From NCBI GenBank assembly GCA_012862575.1, contig BLSF01000004.1, positions 1-64,000 of the forward strand: a stretch of 64,000 nt of DNA, given 5' to 3'. Under the pieces are notes generated by a model, which saw nothing but the letters and a program-made list of their open reading frames with translations, ran no database searches and was not told the DNA's origin. The stretch's first letter is position 1. Every line of letters starts with the position of its first letter. The position numbers and the translations under genes are program-made. This document shows, piece after piece, positions 21,287 through 32,660 of this stretch. The DNA is from Parietichytrium sp. I65-24A (lineage: Eukaryota > Sar > Bigyra > Thraustochytrida > Thraustochytriidae).

Positions 21287-22045
21287 TCAGATCTTCGCAG
21301 AGGTTAGTTTTGCAGCTTCGGCATCACCAGCAGCAGCAGTCTTTTGCCTCTTTGGCTTGCCATCTTCGTCCAGGGATTCATCTCCTACGCTACCCTCGCG
21401 ATCGCGCTTCTCTGGTTCAGGACTTCCGTTCGTAGACGTGTTTGGCGGCAGAATCTCAGCGTCTGCAGGCAGTTCGGAAGTGTGCACTTCCTCCTCCTCC
21501 TTCTTACTGTGCACAAAATCGTGAAGATTTATTACCATCTCGCGAAGCTCTGTGAGCTCCTTGCGCAAGTCAGAGAGCTGGCGAAGCTCTGCGATTTCCC
21601 GGCGCATCTCAATGATGTCAGCGCGGAGAGACTCCCGTTCGGCAAGGTCTGTCTGAGTGGTCCGCGTTTTCCGAGTGATCTGGTGGAGCAAATGAGGACT
21701 GTCACGACGAAATTTGGGATGCGAGAACGCCCATTTACCATTCTCCTCCCCGATCTTGCGAAACCCGTAAAAATGCAATTGGCGAACAAAGGTCATGATG
21801 TTGCCGCCATGATAGTGTTTCTTGATCATCTCCTCCTCAAACTTGTCGCTGCGGACCTCAAACTTGGAACCATCTTCGGTCCACCCACAGACCTTGTCGT
21901 TCTTGTCTTGAGTCAGCTTCCAAAGCTTGGAGAGAAATGCCGTCAACACGCCTGAAACCTGCTGCTTGGGCGCAGCCTGCGCCTGCGATGGAGGCGCAGG
22001 TGGCGGCACCGAGCTTTCGATGGAATCTATATTCTCGTACGACAT
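21287..22045 (-). CDS. HSF: Heat shock transcription factor family protein
   Basis: A 252-residue protein. The first in-frame ATG is at 22045 (MSYENID); an upstream GTG is not used. Residues about 33-120 are an HSF DNA-binding domain: FLSKLWKL, then the recognition-helix region with NIMTFVRQLHFYGFRKI (residues 82-98), close to the family signature (F-x-R-Q-L-N-x-Y-G-F), with His replacing the usual Asn in QLHFYGF. A leucine-rich coiled coil (about 135-180) fits the trimerisation domain. The C-terminus is acidic, with a KPKRQK nuclear signal. It is short for the family and shows no clear activation domain. It should bind nGAAn arrays as a trimer. Intronless. Confidence 0.9.
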   Translation of the reverse strand: MSYENIDSIESSVPPPAPPSQAQAAPKQQVSGVLTAFLSKLWKLTQDKNDKVCGWTEDGSKFEVRSDKFEEEMIKKHYHGGNIMTFVRQLHFYGFRKIGEENGKWAFSHPKFRRDSPHLLHQITRKTRTTQTDLAERESLRADIIEMRREIAELRQLSDLRKELTELREMVINLHDFVHSKKEEEEVHTSELPADAEILPPNTSTNGSPEPEKRDREGSVGDESLDEDGKPKRQKTAAAGDAEAAKLTSAKI

Positions 22046-22551
22046 CTTCGCCCGACGGACCACTCAAGACACAAAACAACACCTCGTCTTTTCAACCTTC
22101 TTGTCCTACGAGACACATGCATTCCCAGCCGTCATTGATCCCATTCACCACGCAATTCCACACACACACAAAGCCAGCACCAACATGAACATCACATCAA
22201 AAACATCCCATCACATCAAAATCAACATCAACACATCACACAGAAAAACACCACTATTCGTCAGCTCTCACGTTCTCGTCCAACCATCACCACCAAACTC
22301 GCCACAAGATTTCCTTCCGTGCTTCGCAGGAGCCTCTTCTCTCCCTCTACTTCACCTTCACCCACCCACCCACTCGCTCAGCGCGCGAGAGTGAGTGAGT
22401 GAGTGAGTGTGGAGGACGAAAGGAGAGGACGAACAAAGGAACAAATCCAAGGACCCCGCGCGCGACGACGGGGCCGCGGGCAAGTTGAACCAACACGCGC
22501 AACTTACCGGAACAGCGAATGGCCCGAAAGTTTGGGGACTGACGGCCGCTC

Positions 22552-22580
22552 CCTCTCTCTCTCTCTCTCTTCCTCTCTCT
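22552..22580 (+). repeat. (CT)n microsatellite
   Basis: About 14 CT dinucleotides with one interruption, in the upstream region of the heat shock factor gene. Confidence 0.9.
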
Positions 22581-23063
22581 CGCACTGTCAATTGAAAATA
22601 TGTTGCCACACTTCTCAGCTCGCCTCCTTTTTCCCTCTGGCGCCTAGCCCTCGCTACTGCGCGGTAAGACCGCGGCTACGGAGTACTCGGTAGTCGCAGG
22701 TAGGGTTCGTGTTTTTTTGGGAGAGAGAGAGAGGGAGGAAGAGGTGCGTTTCACGCGGCCCTCCCAGTTTTTTTCCCCTCGTAGCTGGCGGTTAAGAGTG
22801 TTAGTGGGTCGAGGTTTCCCCGTCTCACAACGATGATGTGAGGGCGCTGAAGACGAGGCCTCGCGTTTTTCCCTTCGTGAGGCCTACCAGTCGGGTAAGA
22901 GAAACTGGAGCAGCTGTTTGTTCGCTATGGTAAACCGTTGAGTAGATTAGCGCCGGGATTTTGCCGTGTGCCAGTAGCAGTCGCTTGTTTTTGAGAATCA
23001 TAAAATTTTGGGGCAAAGATCACAGCTGGAATTGACTTGTGTTTAAAGAGAAAAGACAAGGCT

Positions 23064-23093
23064 TCCTCTCTTTCTCTCTCTCTCTCTCTCTCT
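23064..23093 (+). repeat. (TC)n microsatellite
   Basis: About 14 TC dinucleotides in intergenic DNA. Confidence 0.9.
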
Positions 23094-24670
23094 TGCGCAG
23101 AGTTTGCTCCAGAACTTTAAAAGAAAAAATTACCTCAGAAAAACTCAGAACAGAGAGAACGAATTGAGTCGGATGAGTGAGTAGCGATCGATATTTTTAT
23201 TTCCATGGAGGAGAACCGAGATGTATTTACAAGTACATTCCAAGTTCCACTTCACTCATCCCGCAATCCCACCCAGTTGAGCGATACGCAAAAACAGTTC
23301 TTGGTTTAATAAAAACTTTTCTCAAATCAAGAAAAACTATCTGTGTAAAGCCTTTCCCTCTCAGACCCAGAGTGATCGACAGAGGGTGTGGGCGAGTCAT
23401 TCAAATCCCGAGAGACCCGTGAGTTGGAGAAAGGAAGAAAAGGAACAACCAAACGCTGACTGTTAGCTAGAATTCTGTTTTGTTCTCTCTCGAGGTGACG
23501 ACGCAACTCTTTCAGAACTGAATGAAAAAGAAGTTTGGTGGTTCGTGAAGAAAAGGAAGGAAAGAAGAACGCGAAGCACGAGAACAACAGCGAAGGACAA
23601 CCACCGCCAGTAGTGCCAGTAGCCTGGCTACTCAAACCGTTACCGATTAACAGTATCCAAGCATAATAATTTCTACCGACCCAACGATGAGTCAGTAAGT
23701 GGTGCTGGCATCTAAGCGCTTGGTAGGGTTCCGACTGAGTGCTGTAAGACGCTGTAAGACTCGTATGAGAGGTTGTGAGGAGGGCGGGGTTGAGGCTCGC
23801 AGTAGGACAGTGATAGGGGATGGTAAGAACGTGGAAGGAAATTATAATTGTTCCGGAAAGGGGATTGTTCTTCTCTCGGACTTTTTCGTTGTTCACGTTC
23901 ATTTCTGTTTTTCTTTTGTTCCAAGCCTGGTAGTAACCAGATGCTAGAGGAATCTATAATATTTGGCTCACCCAATCCACTCCCTATCGCCACCAACGAA
24001 CGAATCGCTGATTCGCCACCTATCATAGGCTTTACTATGCTTTGGATTAAGGTCTTGCAATGGGAGTTTGGGATTTGATCAGGACTTTTCTGAGGTCTGA
24101 AATCGTCTTCGACGCGCGTGGTATTAGGATAATATAGAATATACTGTAATGGAAAAACTGGTTTCGTGTAGACGACAAGTAACGATTACAATAGCGCGAA
24201 AAGGAGGGGGGAACTCTCGGTTCGAATCACGGTCTCAGTTTCCAGGATCCAGAACCAAACGGGTTCTTGGTACTTGGTTCTGGTTACCAGAAGCTGGTCG
24301 CAGCTTGTCCGAACCGAGAAAGGTGCTCGACGAACGACGGAGTATCAGGCAACCTATCGTCATTCGTTCACAGTGGACAGTGGACCTTGAAACAAACATT
24401 AAAAAAAGGCCGCATTTTGCTTTCTTTGATCAATGTTATGTATGATAAAATATCGTGTAAAAAAACCAAGACCACGGACGGGATGGGGTCTTGGTAGAGT
24501 ATTGCGGAGTTGCCACGAGATGAAGGAGCCTTTCAAAGGAAGACATCTACATACTTGCTGTTCAATGAATTCCCGGCGGCTCTCGCTTGAGAGAACAGAG
24601 GAGGAAGATCAAGAGACGGAACAATGCACCGGAACAATGCACCGGAACAATGCACGAATTGTGTCTACAT

Positions 24671-26899
24671 TTACAGCCCGATGCTGTTCATGCACTCCAT
24701 GAAGCGGTTGTAGGTGAGTTTCTCGCCGCCTTGCCTGGCCATCTCTACAACCATTAAGAGACGCTTGACGGGAATGGGGAATTTGCAGTCTTGGCTAATC
24801 AGCTCGAGTTCGCCCTGCTCAACCTCGAGCGCGTCTTTCTGCTCGTTCATGAGATGCTGCAACACACGCTCCACCTCGCCCGGTGACTCCAGCATTGGCA
24901 GGCTGAGCTCGACGTTAAATACCTGTGGCAGTCCAAGCTCGGAAAGTTCCACCGGCATGCTGCTGGTTCCAATGATCATTAGCTTTCTGTCTTCCCGAGG
25001 GGGCGGCCTGTTGATTAGAACCAAGAGTGCCTGAAGGACAGGGTTCAAAAATCTTGGCCCGACGCGAATGTATTCAATGATGCGCTCGAGGTCGTCCAGT
25101 AGAATCAGCGAGAGCGGGGACTTGTAGGCGTCCTCGAAAATGGAAGCAATGTGAAGGCTCTTCTGGTTGTCACCCATTCCAATCATGTCTTCCGCGGAAA
25201 CAAGTTTTGTGAACGGAAAGCCCGACTCGGTGGCGAGCTTGCCGAGAAGAGCAGTCTTCCCGCTGCCCTTGTCGCCAGTCAAAAGCACCGACAAAAGCGG
25301 CGTACGCTCTGAAGTCTGCGATTGGATGGCCAAAGACTTGAGGGTGTTGTGAAGGTGCTCAAAAGCATCGTTGTACGGAATAATGCCGCTGCGAAACAAA
25401 CCCTTCAACTCGTCCTCTGCTTGCAAGCCAAATGCTGGATGGACCTCGTCCAGTGCGTTGTAAAAGTCAGACGCCGTGACAGAGATCTTGTCGGCGTCTA
25501 GCAATTTGCTGAGGTCTGCGACATTGATGTGGCGCTGCGTGGCGAATGACACCGCGGATTTTACCAACCCTTCGATTTCTGCTCCACTAAAGTTTTTCGT
25601 CTCCCGAGCTAGCTCACTAAGATCCACATCGCCCGACAAGCAGTCTCCCTCCCGCATCGATTTGGTATGAATGTTGAGAATTTGCAACCGGCCAGGCTCT
25701 GTGGGAAGGCCAATTTCAATTTGCACTTCAAACCGACCGGGGCGAAGCAAAGCAGAGTCGATCATGTCTAGCCTGTTGGTCATGCCGATCAGTAATACGT
25801 TGTTCAAGGAGTTGACACCGTCAATCTTCGCCAGTAACTGATTCACCACGGAGTCGCCAACCCCAGTACCGTCACGCTTCGTTCCTCTCTGCCGACAGAT
25901 CGCGTCGATCTCATCGAAGATGATGACATGAAGTTCGCTATCGTCGCCTGCCTCCATCTGCTCCTTTTCTGCCTCGGCAAACAATTCACGGACATTTTTC
26001 TCACTGTCCCCGACGTATTTGGACAAAATTTCAGGGCCGGAGACGATTTTGGGCTCGCGCGCAGTCTCTCCACCTTGCAATACTTTGCTAATTTGGCGGG
26101 CAATCAACGTTTTACCACACCCTGGTGGGCCATACAGCATCATACCGCGGACGTGCTTGATGCCAAGTTTGCGAACGACATCGGGAGGCAGGATGCGAGA
26201 CACGAATGCACGACGGAAAATGTCCCCAAACTCCTTGTTGAGACCGCCGATCCCGAGTTTCTCAAAATCGGTGTTTATCATGTTGCTCGCCGACTTTTTC
26301 TGGACCTGTCCTGTGAGCCTCAGTGGAGCGTCTCCAGCTTTGGTAAACGTCATCTGCGTATTCTCCGTCAAGATCCCGCCGAGGCCACCCCTCAGCGCGG
26401 AGACTATCGGGTTACTGCTGGTCGATTTTTCTTCCTGGTTGCCCACCTTTGGCAACAATGCAAGGTCCAGAACCTTGATCCTCAGAAGGCGTCCCATAGA
26501 GGTCGCAAGTTGCATCCCTTGCTGGATGACTTTACCAGAAAGCGCTGCCACGAGCTTTGCCGAGAGATCACGGCAGTCGATCTCCACCACGTCGGGCGCC
26601 TTGCCGATTTGCACAGAGAGGCTCAGCGTATCGAGATAAAGGCCTTCGTCATTCGGCAGCGCAAACGGCCTCACCTCCACCGCATCGTTCTTCTCAATGT
26701 TGAGGAAGTTTCTGATCAAACTCGACATTTGCAGCGTTCCTTTCTGGGCCGCTTGCAGCGGCTCCAGCTTGTACACCGTCCCCTTCACTTCCACATTTCC
26801 TCCAGCCCTGCTCAGCAGCTGATAGTCCTCTGGGCAACAGTACAGCGAGTTGGAAAACACCAGTTCGTTCGACTCGGTGGCCACAACCTCCAAGTTCAT
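24671..26899 (-). CDS. NSF: Vesicle-fusing ATPase NSF/Sec18
   Basis: A 742-residue protein; start at ATG 26899 (MNLEVVATES), since the GTG 12 bases upstream is not a normal eukaryotic start. N-domain at about 1-200. The D1 AAA domain has Walker A GPPGCGKT (257-264) and Walker B IIFDEID (326-332), followed by the arginine-finger region (LLRPGRFEVQIEI) and sensor. The D2 domain has Walker A GDKGSGKT (542-549) and LLDDLERI (599-606), the degenerate acidic box typical of NSF D2. The full length agrees with animal and yeast NSF (about 745-758). It disassembles SNARE complexes with alpha-SNAP after membrane fusion, as a cytosolic hexamer. Intronless; no missing catalytic residues. Confidence 0.97.
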   Translation of the reverse strand: MNLEVVATESNELVFSNSLYCCPEDYQLLSRAGGNVEVKGTVYKLEPLQAAQKGTLQMSSLIRNFLNIEKNDAVEVRPFALPNDEGLYLDTLSLSVQIGKAPDVVEIDCRDLSAKLVAALSGKVIQQGMQLATSMGRLLRIKVLDLALLPKVGNQEEKSTSSNPIVSALRGGLGGILTENTQMTFTKAGDAPLRLTGQVQKKSASNMINTDFEKLGIGGLNKEFGDIFRRAFVSRILPPDVVRKLGIKHVRGMMLYGPPGCGKTLIARQISKVLQGGETAREPKIVSGPEILSKYVGDSEKNVRELFAEAEKEQMEAGDDSELHVIIFDEIDAICRQRGTKRDGTGVGDSVVNQLLAKIDGVNSLNNVLLIGMTNRLDMIDSALLRPGRFEVQIEIGLPTEPGRLQILNIHTKSMREGDCLSGDVDLSELARETKNFSGAEIEGLVKSAVSFATQRHINVADLSKLLDADKISVTASDFYNALDEVHPAFGLQAEDELKGLFRSGIIPYNDAFEHLHNTLKSLAIQSQTSERTPLLSVLLTGDKGSGKTALLGKLATESGFPFTKLVSAEDMIGMGDNQKSLHIASIFEDAYKSPLSLILLDDLERIIEYIRVGPRFLNPVLQALLVLINRPPPREDRKLMIIGTSSMPVELSELGLPQVFNVELSLPMLESPGEVERVLQHLMNEQKDALEVEQGELELISQDCKFPIPVKRLLMVVEMARQGGEKLTYNRFMECMNSIGL

Positions 26900-28350
26900 G
26901 CTTCTTCCCACAGCTAGCTCTTTCGACGCCGCCTGCCGCCAGACTTTCCCAAGTCACCCACACTTACTCCAACCGCGCACTTTGGTCTTTGGTACGCGCC
27001 GCGTACTAGTACTGACTGTGCGAGTACGTACACAGCGCTCGCGAAACTGTCTTGATCGTCTTGATCGTCTTGATCGTCTTGATCGATCGATATGGAACTG
27101 CCTGAAAGAGTTGATCAATCTCAAGAAAGACAGATATTTTCTCGTGCATTGGACTCATTAGCCGCATGACCTACCTCCCGCTAAGACCGGCCATCGGCTG
27201 GGTAGCATCTGTTAGCGTTGCCGCTTAAGAGTGCTCTTGCTTCACCGGTCCTGGTACTCGAGAAGATAATAGTAGTCATTAGTCGGAGTGATAATGGTGA
27301 GGACCGTGCCGAGTGGAGTGCAGAACCTGTGAGTCACTCTCCGTTGGCTACTTTTTGTTTTGACGTTGTGAGTCTGAAAAGCGTTTCTTGTTGTTTTGAT
27401 GTTACGGGTTCTTATACTTGGCAAGTTCTGCAAAAGTTCAGAACTTCATACTTTCAGATTCACAAAAGAGAACAAACTAACTTGTTAAAATTCATTCAGC
27501 AGAGTGAATGGGTTGGTACTTGGTACTAGCGACGCCTACTGGCTTGCCTGACCACGTGGACGAATGTGGACGAGAGGGCCAAGAACGAACTAGTAGTGTC
27601 GTGGCGTAACAAGGTGGTAGATGAGCTACTGGATTTCCTAAACTTGTGTAAACAATGTAGTAAACATGTGTAAACTGTGTAAACTCGGCTAGCAAGGAGG
27701 AAATGGTGGACGTTTCGCGACACGTAGACGTCTCTGTGACGAGCAGTTTACACAATTTACATCATTTACGACCATCTACATTCATTTACTCGAGTTTGGT
27801 TCTAATTTAGACAAACATCTCTTGCGGAATAATAATCCGGAAAAAGAAAACAATAATAAATGTGAATCGCTTCGAGCTCGAGTCGGCGCTCATAGACCCC
27901 GCACGCACTTGCTCCTTTCGCCAGGATCCTGCCTTCATTCCGCGGGTCCTCGGGTCCGCAGGTTTCGGTCCTAGGGTTCCAAACTTTGACGCGCCGCCGG
28001 TAGCTGCAACTTTGATGCTCTGTCCTCTATGAGCTTTAATATTTTCGCCGTGCTCGCGATCTCTTGCTCTTGCTCTTGTTCTTCTGTCACATTTCCAATT
28101 TGCAAACTCTGCCGTGCACTGGCGGAAGAACGCGAATTGCATTGTACTTTGCAGGCAAGTCAGCGCCCTGCGTCCCTAATCTGAACTTACGAGTCTCTAC
28201 TCACAAGGTACACCCGGTTAAAGGCCGCCGCCCTCGCCAAAGGGTGGCGATGAAGCGCATTGAGCATTGAGGAGGAGCAGGTGTTGCAGGTGTAGCATTT
28301 GAAGCGTGCGCTGTGAAGAGGACGGTTTACCGTTTACTGTTTCACTTGCG
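26900..28350. other. Divergent promoter region, no gene seen
   Basis: Separates NSF (minus) from the gene at 28351 (plus). Contains a 9-bp tandem repeat at about 27051-27087 (CTTGATCGT, four copies). Confidence 0.6.
27051..27087 (+). repeat. 9-bp tandem repeat CTTGATCGT
   Basis: Four near-perfect copies followed by a GATC run, about 150 bp upstream of the NSF start codon (minus gene). Confidence 0.85.
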
Positions 28351-29204
28351 ATGGAGCAGCAGCGAGATGGAAAGTCGGCGAAGCGATCCGCGCTGAAGAA
28401 GCCAAAGCGGCCGAGGCTGATCAGTAACAGTGAGGTTTTGGAGCTGGTGGAGCTGCGGCAAGCGCTGCATAGAGGGTTTCGCGAAGAAGACCGTGACGTG
28501 GGCGTTGACATGCTGTTCGCGTCGTTGCAGCACAATCTCATGAACGCGGAAGGCATGGGCTTTACGCCGAGAGCGTCGCTGGATAGTGGCAATCCGCTGG
28601 AGTGCGACCCGACCACTCCGCTCAAGAGCGCGGTGATGGCGGAGTTTGTGCGGCGCGCAAAACAACTCGTGCATGAGCACTCGGACGGGCAGATACGAGT
28701 GCTTTCCTCGGAGCTGCTTCAGATGCTCAATATTCGCCCCACGCTTGATGGTCTTGTAAAGCTGGTACGTTGCTTTTTCCTGGTTTGGCGTTGTTTTAAT
28801 GATGGTTTTTGAGCCCTGTGGCGATCGTCCTGACGCATTGCGTTTTCCTTGAAACCAACCATACATGTCCGCTATAGATCATGCCTGAGCGTGGCGTTGC
28901 CGGGGTGAACGAAGAGGCCATGCACGAGGCTTTGGCGGCGCTGGTGAAGGAAGTGCTCTGTGACCCAGATTCACTGCGAACATCCGCTCTAGCAGATATG
29001 GAGGGCGCTCCATTTGAGGAGGAGGAGGAGGCTCAGAGAGGCCCAAGTAAAGTGGTGCGGATTGCCGGGCGTCAAGACTCTGCCGACCAGCTGGGAGAGG
29101 GGGAAGATGAGGACGTAGACGAGGAAGACGATGTTGCTGTCGACGAGATGGAAGAAGACTTTGTACAGGACGGTGGGGAGGACGGCGGCGAGGAGAATGA
29201 CTAG
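28351..29204 (+). CDS. Unknown protein with acidic C-terminal tail, two exons
   Basis: Exon 1 is 28351-28764 and exon 2 is 28878-29204; the 113-bp intron begins GTACGT and ends CTATAG, phase 0. The total is 741 nt, so 246 residues. The N-terminus is basic (KSAKRSALKKPKRPR, a nuclear-signal-like cluster). The middle is helical (ELVELRQALHRGF, KSAVMAEFVRRAKQLVHEH, VNEEAMHEALAALVKEVL). The end is strongly acidic (about 40 residues mostly Asp/Glu). This is typical of nuclear or nucleolar factors, but no family is recognised. Without splicing, both halves would be truncated, and the helical segments join smoothly across the junction. Confidence 0.7.
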
Positions 29205-29539
29205 ACTGAGGAAATATATTATATGCACACAATGAATGCTTGATTGATAAAATGGGATGAGTCACGAAGCTTAAAAGAAATCAGGCAAAAGTGAGTCGCG
29301 AACAAATACAGGCAAACAATGAAACACCTAGAATGTAAGAACGAATTTGTTGTCTCCCACGCCCCTGTCCAGCAAGCAAGCCACTTTTTTTTGCTGAAAC
29401 GGATACATGACGCCATGAAGAGAAGCACCAGAGAAAGAGCCCGGATTTGCGGAAAAAGCTGTCCGCAAGGCCGCAGTGCCTCAGAGGGCCGAACTCACGA
29501 AATCAACAATCGACAAGAAATAAAGTTAAGACGCGAGAC
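29205..29539. other. Convergent 3' flanks
   Basis: AT-rich stretch (about 335 bp) between two converging stops. No gene. Confidence 0.6.
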
Positions 29540-29893
29540 TCAAGCCTTGGGGACCTTGGTCTTCACCTTGATGCTGTGCATGCCGGCAATGTCTTCGTCC
29601 AAAACTTTGTGCACAGCCCTCGCCTGCTCGATCCTCGACATATTTGCGAAGAATGGGGACTCCACTTCGACGGTGTAGGCGCTTCCACAGCCGCCCGAGA
29701 CGTCCTCTACTTTTGCTAAAGTGCCATTTCCGAAGGCGCCTTCCAGCTTGCTCTTCATGCCTTGCTCCACAGTGCCGCCCGTGGATTGGGACTCGGTGGA
29801 AAGTGACCGGAGCCAAAAGCTGCCTGCTGAAGAGAGACCTTTTCTTGAACCAGCGCCAAAGACCGCGCCCCGTCCCGCCAGTGCAGACAACAT
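29540..29893 (-). CDS. BOLA3-like: Mitochondrial BolA-like protein (BOLA3-type)
   Basis: 117 residues from ATG 29893. The first about 35 residues are rich in Arg, Ser and Ala without acids (AGSRKGLSSAGSFWLRSLS), a mitochondrial presequence. Residues about 45-117 follow the BolA fold: KLEGAF, then VEDVSGGCGSAYTVEVES, then the helix-turn with VHKVLDEDI and the conserved His in GMHSIKV (His106). Cys69 is in the [H/C] loop position that binds iron with a monothiol glutaredoxin. The family delivers [4Fe-4S] clusters to lipoate synthase and respiratory proteins. Length is normal, intronless. Confidence 0.85.
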   Translation of the reverse strand: MLSALAGRGAVFGAGSRKGLSSAGSFWLRSLSTESQSTGGTVEQGMKSKLEGAFGNGTLAKVEDVSGGCGSAYTVEVESPFFANMSRIEQARAVHKVLDEDIAGMHSIKVKTKVPKA

Positions 29894-32404
29894 TTTCTCA
29901 AACGACAGATGATTCGCAAAGTTGGCGATACCTACGATCCCTTTTCACTACGCCTGTTTTCTTTGCTGTCTTTGGTCTCGCCCAAAGTGTCAAAAACTTT
30001 CTCTTTCGTCTGCGTCTGTGTCTGTCTGTCTTTGTCTCTCCACAACTTTCGTCTCGTTCATTCAATGAACATACATGCTATAGCTTAGTTCTCTCTGACT
30101 TGTCCAGAATTAGGTAAAACTAGCGACTGCAGAAATACCTTACAGCCTTCCTCTAAAAACCACCCTGAGAACAAGATTTGCTTCACTAACACTCTTGATA
30201 GGAAAAGGAGTTCATGAACCCGGAAGAATTCGATGAACAGATTTTGCTTCACTGCGACATTTTTTAGCGTCTCGGATGCAAATGAGTCACATGGACGAGC
30301 ATTACGTCGTGGACCAGCAACGGGTGCATAGCCTAAGCCCTCATTGTAGCTGGTGTTACCACATGATTAGTTGTAGATACGACAGCTTATAATGCTCTTG
30401 GAAGTTTGCGACAAGGCCATTGTATATCATTACCGTATCTTAGTAAGCGGCCCATTAACTTTGACATAGGGAAGCTTAAGAGCTGATTTCTTACGTCGAT
30501 ACTTAACGTGATTTCAACGAATAACAGTAAATCCGAATGAGTCTTCCCACACCAGTTAGATGAAATAGACTTTTCCCTACTCCTCAGTGATCCAGACATA
30601 TCCTTGCTTTAATCAATCAGACTCACAAATTTTCGAATACCTGCATAGAGAAAACAGTAATTGAAGGTAGTATGTCGCTAATGACATGAAAGTATCGAAA
30701 ATTCTTGCATCCCCTCGGAGATAATGCAGGGAGTAGCGAGGGATTAACTGAACTCAGAAAAAAGCCAAAACTGCACTAGGCCATAAAATAAAAAGAAGTC
30801 TCCTCCACCGTACTGGAAGTAGTTACACAGACTGTAGTCGTCTTTTAGTTGATGAATCGGTCGTATACACACCTACTGTAAACCCAATATCATAATCCTA
30901 GAAGGCTGTTCGCAAACGCAATCTACGCACTCCCCAAACCAACTCCCGCTACGACTGTTAACTCGTTTCCAGCAGGTATCCAAGAACGCTCTACTCGAAG
31001 TTGGTCTGAGTGACCGTGCTGATTCTAGGAAAAATAAATTTCTAAAACCAACAAGTGGAGGAAAAAAAAAGCAAACTGAGAGTTGATGAAAAATAACCCC
31101 CTCCCTACAAAAATGCCAAAGCTTCTCAAACTTCCAGTCGGAGACTCGCCACTTACGCCACTGATGCCACACATCCTCCTCAGTCGCACGTTTGTGCTGT
31201 GTTGAGAGGCTGTTGTTGTCCCAATGCCTCTTGTAACGTTTATGTTAGGAATTCGTCTGACGGCTGCACAAACGCTGATGCAGTCCATTCAAATTTATTT
31301 TATGGTGATTCATTTTCTTTTTCTAAGGGAATTTTGAGTACTCGAGTACCAGTAATTTATGTAGAGAGAAGGAAAGCGCGTGTGGCCGATGACACCGCCT
31401 CGAAGGGGCAAAGGAGATTCCCTCTTGGCTGGATCGTGGGAGGAGAGCATTTCTAGTCCTCCTTGCATTGACAGGAATTTCGATTGCTGGCGGCGTGAGG
31501 GAACCGCAATATTTGACTTCTTGGAAAGTGCCTATCGAATGATTAAGAGTGAACGAGAAAACAAATTCACAAATTAAATTTTCCTGGAACGCAAAGCTTC
31601 GCTCGCTCTAAATTTCAAACTTCTACAATTTTTACTCTTTTACAACTCTTTTTACAATTTTTTAAAATGCTGTGTGGCGAATTGAGTGCCAGTGGTGCTG
31701 ATTCAATCAATATCGCGCATGTTTCACAAATCACTATGCTTTGATTTTTACTAGCGTTGAACTTGACTGCGCTCAGGCATTGCAAATTTGACAATGCATT
31801 GTACTAACTACAAGTACAGGTATCAGTACAAACTGGGTACAGCGTTGAGTTTGCTGCGCCTCGTTCCAAATAATTCATCCCAATCATTGTTAGCGCTGCA
31901 GCAACCCACCCACTCACTCACTCCGACCAAGTCTCTTTTTCCCTTCTTTTTTCTCGCCCTTCGTGAGAACCAGGATGACATTTTTACCACACTCTGGCAC
32001 TATCAGCCATGACAGTGCCAGAATCCATTCTTTTGACCGAGATGAAAAGTGAACATGCTCTGAATTCTGTTCAATCAAAGGTAAATCAAATCAACTTGAA
32101 ATTTTTACTGGAATTTGATTATAGAGTATGTGCTATCCCGTAGCAGCTCGTGCGTACACTAGACCCAGGGTAGCCTGTGGTTAATGTTTCAGAGGTGTTC
32201 CAGGTGCGCTCTTTTGTTTTCAATCCCCCACATTACTAACAACAGCTTATGATTTTCGGCTACTGTTAGCTAGCACAGTGTTAAAGTTATGAATATTAGC
32301 CGCGTCGGTAGTAGTGCCGGAATGTCGGAGTGTTAGAGTAAACAAGAACAATGAGAGGAGCCTCTTTTTCTTCATGTCAAAAAAGCATTCGGCGCGCCAT
32401 GTAG

Positions 32405-32660
32405 TACAGTTTCCAGGTGCTGAGGGATTAGGCAGCTACCGCTGTGGTGTGAGGGCAGCTACCGCCGAGGTGTGAGGGCAGCTAACGCCGAGGTGTGAGG
32501 GCAGCTACCGCTGCCCGTACCGTACAGTTTCCAGGTGCTGGGGGATTAGGCAGCTACCGCTGCCTTTTCGCCGTACAGTTTCCACTTGCTGGGGGATTAG
32601 GCAGCTACCGCTGCCTTCACCGTACAGTTTCCACTTGCTGGGGGATTAGCCAGTGCGTGC
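32405..32660 (+). repeat. Minisatellite with GGCAGCTACCGCTG core
   Basis: Repeats combine CGTACAGTTTCCA(C/G)(T/G)TGCTG, GGGATTAG and GGCAGCTACCGCTG units in about 58-bp periods (copies near 32518, 32572 and 32620), with shorter 25-bp GTGTGAGGGCAGCTA units at about 32446-32505. Non-coding. Confidence 0.85.

Larger units (their letters stand above)
22046..24670. other. Gene-free gap with microsatellites
   Basis: Upstream of HSF (minus) and downstream of NSF (minus). Contains (CT)n tracts and three copies of a GGAACAATGCACC unit near 24617-24655. No reading frame with a motif was found. Confidence 0.6.

Noticed and set aside
23327-23902. 191-codon minus frame
   Set aside because: Ser/Pro/Leu-rich without motif, in microsatellite-rich DNA.
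24219-24228. GGTTCGAATC, a tRNA B-box-like sequence
   Set aside because: Flanking bases do not pair as a T-arm, and no acceptor stem or A-box was found.
25928-26917. 329-codon plus frame
   Set aside because: Antisense shadow of NSF.
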